In this document: one piece after another, positions 58,650-64,000 of the stretch
Position numbering within the stretch: the stretch's first letter is position 1
How the letters are laid out: every line of letters starts with the position of its first letter
Assembly (NCBI RefSeq): GCF_027595985.1
Contig: NC_073303.1
Span: forward strand, 24,189,084-24,253,083
DNA length: 64,000 bases
Source of the DNA: Sorex araneus
Lineage: Eukaryota; Chordata; Mammalia; Eulipotyphla; Soricidae
Direction of reading: 5' to 3'
Notes under the pieces: generated by a model
The model's database searches: none
Told to the model about the DNA's origin: nothing
What the model saw: the letters and a program-made list of their open reading frames with translations, nothing else
Translations under genes and position numbers: made by a program

Positions 58650-58897
58650 GTTAGCACTGTTACTGTCATTCCATTGTTCATCAATTTGCTCAAGCAGGCA
58701 CCAGTAACATCTCCAGTGTGACACTTGTTACTGTTTTTGGCTTTTCGAATATGCCACAGGTAGCTTGCCAGGCTCTGCCGCGCAGGCAGGATATTCTCTG
58801 TAGCTTGCCAGGCTCTCCAAGAGGGGTGGAGGAATCAAACCCTGGTCGGCTGCGTGCAAGGCAAACGCCCTACCCTCTGTGCTATTGCTCCAGCCCC
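58650..58897 (-). mobile_element. SINE-B with short TSD
   Basis: Reverse copy from GTTAGCACTGTTACTGTC to GCTATTGCTCCAGCCCC. The TSD AGAATGAT lies at 58642-58649 and 58898-58905. No A-tail. Confidence 0.9.
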
Positions 58898-58905
58898 AGA
58901 ATGAT

Positions 58906-59544
58906 ATGTATGATGTTTAACTTTTTAAGAATTATATTCTGAAGTAAATAATCTCCCAAAGCCCACAAAACTCAATCTAGTCTACTGATCTCTAACCCAT
59001 AGATTTCTATTTCCACACCTTGGTACAACAAAGAGAAAATTCATGATAATCATTTAAGACTTCAAAGTTTAGGATGAAGAAAAACTATAAAATATACCAT
59101 TTTTCTACCTATTTTTGGTTTATTTTTTATTTTCACTTTTTTGCATGGATGATGCAGTGCTATGTCACCTGCATGCAAGGCATATGCTTTATTGATAAAT
59201 TACATCCCCGGCTTATCGACTCTGACTCACTTAGATTCACACTCCAGATAACTTCAGAAGGTTATTAATCTTAGAATCCTTTGCCTCTTAGAATTAGTAA
59301 TGAAGTTAGCATCAGATTAACTGAAATTTGCAAGACTACTATATATATTTCCCAGTTTTAGAGATTCAGTATTGGTAGGTCAATCAATTAATAACTATCT
59401 ATAGCAACTGCATACAGAGGAACCAACATCTTGGGGCTTCATATAAACAGATATGCATTCAAAATTTTAAAAATATGCTGTATCCCAGTGTTTGGGTGGG
59501 CATGAAAGTTACAGATCTTGTCTTTGTAGATAATCAAATTAGCA
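58906..59544. other. Intron 4, possible SINE scrap near 59140-59215
   Basis: CACCTGCATGCAAGGCATATGC followed by TACATCCCCGGC resembles a reverse SINE-A head only. The rest is unique-looking. Confidence 0.35.
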
Positions 59545-59740
59545 CCTTCCTTCCTTCCTTCCTTCCTTCCTTCCTTCCTTCCTTCCTTCCTTCCTTCCTT
59601 CCTTCCTTCCTTCCTTCCTTCCTTCCTTCCTTCCTTCCTTCGTTCCTTCCTTCCTTCCTTCGTTCCTTCCTTCCTTCCTTCCTCCCTTTCTTCCTCCCTT
59701 CTTTCCTCCCTTCCTTCTATCTTTCCTTCTTTTACTTTTT
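59545..59740. repeat. (CCTT)n array
   Basis: About 190 bp of CCTT units with two CGTT variants and a degenerate right end. No SINE is recognisable on either side, unlike the other three tetranucleotide arrays. Confidence 0.95.
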
Positions 59741-60061
59741 CCTTTTTTATCATACCCTGCTGATTGCCCTTTGTTAAATGGCTTGTCTTGCCTAATATCC
59801 TGTTTGTACTTTAAATTTTTTGCTTACTGTCAGTTAACCCATCTGTAACTCTTTGCATTTTTCCTTTGAAAGCATAGATTTTGTAATCTCACCTCAGGAA
59901 CTCTTCATTACAAACCTTATGCTCAAGAAACAAAACTGAAGTGAATAAGCAGAAACTTCCTAGGTCTCTAGGAAATGTCATTATTTTTGTGGACTATACG
60001 CGTGTATAAGAACTAGGAAGACCTAATTTCAAGCATATAAACATATTTAATTAAAGCAAAA
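59741..60061. other. Intron 4, nothing recognised
   Basis: Unique-looking sequence. Confidence 0.45.
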
Positions 60062-60298
60062 TATGTTCATTCCATTACTAATTGATTTGCTTGAGCGGGT
60101 ACCAGTAAAGTCTCTCATTGTGCGACTAGTTACTGTTTGGGGCATAGCAAATACGCCACGGGTAGATTGCCAGGCTCTGCTGTGCGGGCAAGATACTCTC
60201 AGTAGCTTGTCGGGCTCTCCGAGAGGGGAGGAGGAATCAAACCTGGGTCGGCTGCATTCAAGGCAAACGCTCTACCCACTGTGCTATTGCTCCAGCCC
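60062..60298 (-). mobile_element. SINE-B
   Basis: Reverse copy: ATTGATTTGCTTGAGCGGG, GGCATAGCAAATACGCC, B box GGAATCAAACCTGGG, TATTGCTCCAGCCC. Its 3' end is eroded. Weak flank similarity (AAAGCAA). Confidence 0.88.
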
Positions 60299-60649
60299 AA
60301 ATAAAGCAACGTACTTAGAGTATATTCACTTCTTGTCTTTGGGCACAAATGCCTATGCCTTGATGAATAGGGGTATTTATTTTCTATCCTTTTCCTCATC
60401 TCTATCCTGTCCTGAGAAGCAGAGTTCGGGGATGGGGATGGGGTGGGGGACAAATGCTGCACAAAAAAACTCTAAGATGAATTTAGTAGAAGCACACTTC
60501 ACAGAGTTACTGTAGATTATTTTCTGTTCTCAATCTAGTAAAGTTTTGATTACGTAAGAGCAACTTCTAGGTAAGTTTGGGAGAATGTGCCAGGACAGAG
60601 ATCAAGTAGCTCCCTCCCCCCACACACAGATAAAACTCTGTGATGCCTC
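60299..60649. other. Intron 4, nothing recognised
   Basis: Unique-looking, with a G-rich patch at 60427-60450. Confidence 0.45.
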
Positions 60650-60953
60650 TTTTTAAAATGTGCTTATTGTGAAATAAATGTAATATAAATTTTGCCATCT
60701 TAACAATACAAATATTTAGTTTAATGACAGTAAAACTTAACAGTGCTGTTGTCTCACCACTATTGACTCAGAACTTTTCTTCCCAAACTGAAATTCTGTA
60801 TCCCTTAACTTCTGTACTTCCCTCCCCAGACCCTGAAACCACTATACGAATTTATGTTTCTATGAATTTAATGATCTAAATGAATAACAATATGTGGGGG
60901 TTTTGTAACTGGCTTGTTTATTTTAACATAATATTATCCAGGGACTGTAGCTA

Positions 60954-61162
60954 TAGCACAGTGGGTAGGGCGTTTGCCTTGCACGTAGCCGACCCGGGTT
61001 TGATTCCTCCGCCCCTCTCGGAGAGCCTGGCAAGCTACCAAGAGTATCCCACCCGCACAGCAGAGCCTGGCAAGCTACCCATGGCATATTCACTATGCCA
61101 AAAACAGTAACAACAAGTCTCACAATGGAGACGTTACTGGTGCCTGCTCAAGCAAATCGAGC
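60954..61162 (+). mobile_element. SINE-B in ancient L1
   Basis: CTATAGCACAGTGGGTAGGG, B box GGTTTGATTCC, and body ending CTCAAGCAAATCGAGC. It lacks the last 30 bases of the family. The TSD is AATATTATCCAGGG at 60940-60953 versus AATATTATCTAGGG at 61163-61176. Confidence 0.92.
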
Positions 61163-61246
61163 AATATTATCTAGGGTCATTCCATTTGTAAATATATTTT
61201 AGATTGTCATTCCTTTTTAAGACTGAATAATAATAATTTGCTTTAA

Positions 61247-61427
61247 TTTGTGTGTGTGTGTGTGTGTTTTGGGTCCACACCAGACTGTGCTCAGGGCTTA
61301 CTCCTGGTTCTATGATCAGGGATTACTTCTTTGAGGGCTTGGGAGAATGTATGGAGAGCTGGGAATTGACCATAGTCGATTAAGTACAAGACAAGTGCCT
61401 TACACTCTGTCCTATCTCTCCAGTCCC
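61247..61427 (-). mobile_element. SINE-A with (TG)n tail
   Basis: A (TG)n run at 61249-61267 stands in the tail position, followed by TTTTGGGTCCACACC, GTGCTCAGGGCTTACTCC, B-box-like GGGAATTGACCATAG and CTATCTCTCCAGTCCC. Confidence 0.8.
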
Positions 61428-61636
61428 AATAAGAGTTCACTTAAAAAACTCATTTACCTGTAGATGAGTGTTTGAATTGCCTTTATATTTTATCAATTGT
61501 GGCTAATGCTATTATGGACATGGTCATACAAAGATCTCTTTGAGGCCTTACTTTTTATTCCTTGGACAGATACCCAGAAGTGGAATTGCCAAATTATGTG
61601 TGAATATTTTTCCCTTTCTTAAAAATTTATTTTTTA

Positions 61637-61882
61637 AGCTATAGCACAGTGGGTAGGGCATTTGCCTTGCATGTAGCCGACCCATTTTCTATTCCTCCAT
61701 TCCTCTTGAAGAGCCCAGCAAGCTACCAAGAGTATCCCGCCCGCAAGGCAGAGCCTGGCAAGCTACCCGTGGCATATTCGATATGCCGAAAACAGTAACA
61801 GCAAGTCTCATAATGGAGACATTACTGGTGCCTGCTCAACAAATCTATGAACAATGGGAAGACAGTGCTACAGTGCTACAAT
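61637..61882 (+). mobile_element. SINE-B, adjoining the L1 3' end
   Basis: AGCTATAGCACAGTGGGTAGG, a mutated B box (CATTTTCTATTCC), and body ending AGTGCTACAGTGCTACA. It sits exactly between the ancient L1 and the younger L1, replacing the expected T-rich tail of the latter. Confidence 0.88.
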
Positions 61883-61883
61883 T

Positions 61884-64000
61884 GATTAAAATAAGATACA
61901 CAGTTACAAAGTTGTTTATGATTGGATTTTAGTCAAATAATGTTCCAACACCCTTCACCAGTGTACATTTCCACCAATGATGTTCCCAGTTTTCCTCACA
62001 TGCCCACCTCCTGCCTGCCTAGGCATTTTCCTCCTCTCTCTCTCTCTCTCTCTCTTCATATATATCCATATGGATATATATATGTGTGTATGTATATTCT
62101 TTTGGGCATTATGGTTTGCAATATAGATATTGAAAGGTTATCAGATATATCCCTTTACCTACTTTCAGCACCCAGTTCCTATCCAAAATAACCATTTCCA
62201 ACTATTATTCTCATATTGGTCCCTTCTCTATCCTAACTTCCCTCTGCCGCGCACCCCAGACACTCTTGCAGCAAGCTTCCAACCATTGACTAGTCCTCCT
62301 GGCCCCCTGTTTTTCTCTGGCTTGAATGAATATTAGTCTCACACTACATATTATTTTTTATATACCACAAATGAATGCAGTTATTCTATAGCTGTCCTCC
62401 TTCTGACTCATTTCACTCAGCATGGTACTCTCCATATCCATCCATTTATAAGCAAATTTCATGACTTCATTTTTCCTGGTGGCTATGTAGTATTCCATAG
62501 TGTATATGTACCATAGTTTCTTTATTCCATAGTCTATTCTAGGGCATTCGAGTTGTTTCCATATTCAGGCTATTGTGAATAGTGCAACAATAAACATAGA
62601 AGTGCAAATGACATTTTATGCTGTATACTTTTGAGCCCCCAGGGTATATTTCCAGAAGTGGTATTGCTGGGTAAGTTGGAAGCTCAATTTCAAGTTCTAT
62701 GAGGAATTCCCATATTGTTCTCTAAAAAGGCTAGATCAGTCAGTATTCTCATGAACAATGAATGAGAATCCCTTTCTCCCAGTATCTGCACTGGTTGCTT
62801 TTGTCCTTTTGGATGTGTGCCAATCTCTGTGGTGTAAGATGATATTTTGTTGTTTTGATTTTCATCTCCCTGATGATTAATGATGTAGACCATTTTTCAT
62901 GTACATTTTGTCCATTCAAATTTCTTCTTTGGGGAAGTTTTTGTTCATTTCTCCTCCCCTGTTGGATGCTTTTTTCTTGTAAAGAACTACCAGTGCCTTA
63001 TATGCCTTTGATATTACCCTTTATCAGATGAGATTGCATAAGTAATTTTTCCCATTCTGTGCATTGTCTTTGCAAGTTAGCCACCGTTTCTTTTGAAGGG
63101 AAGAAGTGTCTTAGTTTAATGTAGTTCCATTTAGTTATTTTGCTTACACTAGCTTGGTCAGTGGTGTTTTATCTTTAGTTTTAATGTCATAGAGGGTTTC
63201 GCCTATGTTTTCTTCCATGTGCCTTATGGACTTAGGTCTGATGTTGAGATATTTAATCTATTTGAATTTTGTACATAGTATTAGAAAGAGGTCTGAGTTT
63301 ATTTTTTTTACATGTAGCTGCCAGTTTTCCCAGCACTAGTTGTTGAAGAGGCTTTCCTTGCTCTTCATATTTCATATTTCATACTTCATACTTCCCACTT
63401 CTTTATCAATGACTAAGTGATGATAAATTTGAGAGCCTTGTCAGGATATTCAACTTTTTTCCTTTGGTCTGTGTGTCTGTCTTTATTTGAATATCATGAT
63501 GTTTTAATTACTACTGCTTTGTAGTACAGTTTGAAGTTGGGGAGAGTGATATCACCCATCTTCTTTTTCCCAAGGATTTCTTTGGATATTCTTGGGGGTT
63601 TATTGTTCCATATAAATTTCAGAACTGTTTGGGTCTACTTATTTGAAAAATGTCATGGATATCCTTATAGGGGCTGCATTGAATATGCATTGTGCTTTGG
63701 GGAATATTGTCATCTTGACAATGTTAATTTTCCCAATCCACAAGCAGGGGATTATCTCTATTTCCTCATGTTCTCTTTAACTTCTTGAAGTAGCATTTTG
63801 TAGTTTTCTTTATACAGGTCCTTTATCTCCTTAGTTAAGCTGATACTGCGGTTCTTGATTTTCTGAAGCACAATTGTGTACAGGATTTTTTTTATATCAC
63901 TTTCTTCTCTTTCATTATTTGTATATAGGAAAGCCATGGATTTCTAGGTATTGATTTTTGTAACTGCCACCCTACTATACAAATATATTGTACCTAGGAG
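61884..64000 (-). mobile_element. Lineage L1, 3' part, continues past the window
   Basis: Reverse L1. The 3' UTR has ACACAGTTACAAAGTTG and CCCTTCACCAGTGTAC, with a TC-rich block at 62034-62055. ORF2 C-terminal text in reverse follows: GTAGTATTCCATAGTG, GTGAATAGTGCAACAATAAAC, AAGTGGTATTGCTGGG. Further on come GTGGTGTAAGATGATATTTTG and, towards 63500-64000, reverse-transcriptase-region text (GCTTTGTAGTACAGTTTGAAG). Stops on both strands leave no frame longer than about 85 codons. This is a dead copy. Confidence 0.93.

Larger units (their letters stand above)
60650..61630 (-). mobile_element. Ancient L1 (L1M-like), interrupted twice
   Basis: Reverse old-L1 text: GTAATATAAATTTTGCCATC, CTTCCCAAACTGAAATTCTG, and TTTGTAACTGGCTTGTTTAT (before the first SINE). 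CATTCCTTTTTAAGACTGAA follows between the SINEs. GTGGCTAATGCTATTATGG and ACCCAGAAGTGGAATTGCC come after the second. Reading the pieces together gives one continuous old L1. Confidence 0.78.

Noticed and set aside
52367..64000. Final ADTRP exon(s)
   Set aside because: I looked for sequence encoding the conserved ILWLYFETGTW-type region after exon 4 and found none. It is presumed beyond the window.

Overview
The window is mammalian genomic DNA, most likely from a shrew (Soricidae). It carries one recognisable protein-coding gene, the 5' two-thirds of ADTRP (androgen-dependent TFPI-regulating protein) on the + strand. The rest is intron filled with retroelements. The shrew assignment rests on about 45 copies of two tRNA-derived SINE families that I recall from shrew genomes; the genus cannot be decided here. 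There are no bacterial features: long open frames elsewhere are translated microsatellites, SINEs or L1 debris.

Gene layout: coding exon 1 at 1243-1395 (51 codons), exon 2 at 14163-14297 (45 codons), exon 3 at 17329-17430 (34 codons) and exon 4 at 52251-52366 (38 codons plus 2 bases). Introns are 12.8 kb, 3.0 kb, 34.8 kb and more than 11.6 kb. All four donors are GT and all acceptors AG. The joined frame is open with no frameshift. Both proposed catalytic residues of this membrane hydrolase family, Thr47 and His131, are present. The last part of the protein must lie beyond 64000. A weak TATA-like promoter candidate precedes exon 1, and there is no CpG island.

Repeat layout: two SINE families share a tRNA-like head with A and B boxes. 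SINE-A ends in an A-rich tail. SINE-B has a different body and ends without poly(A), in short CAGTG/GTGCTACA-type repeats. Many copies keep 8-17 bp target-site duplications (TSDs). LINE-1 fragments lie mostly on the minus strand, the largest at 61884-64000 and continuing out of the window. A 951-bp solo LTR with a 6-bp TSD sits inside an older L1 at 34642-35592. Four tetranucleotide purine/pyrimidine arrays of 0.2-0.7 kb are present, three of them directly at the tails of retroposons.

Most interesting structures: (i) two short retroposons and one larger L1 whose 5' parts are inverted in the geometry of twin priming, two of them with perfect TSDs; (ii) a 125-bp insertion with a 14-bp TSD that ends in a fold-back hairpin; (iii) a candidate composite non-autonomous element with an L1-like 3' end and a CpG-rich 5' half; (iv) longer internal variants of SINE-B; (v) the A-tail-free SINE-B family itself. 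I found no novel protein-coding system.
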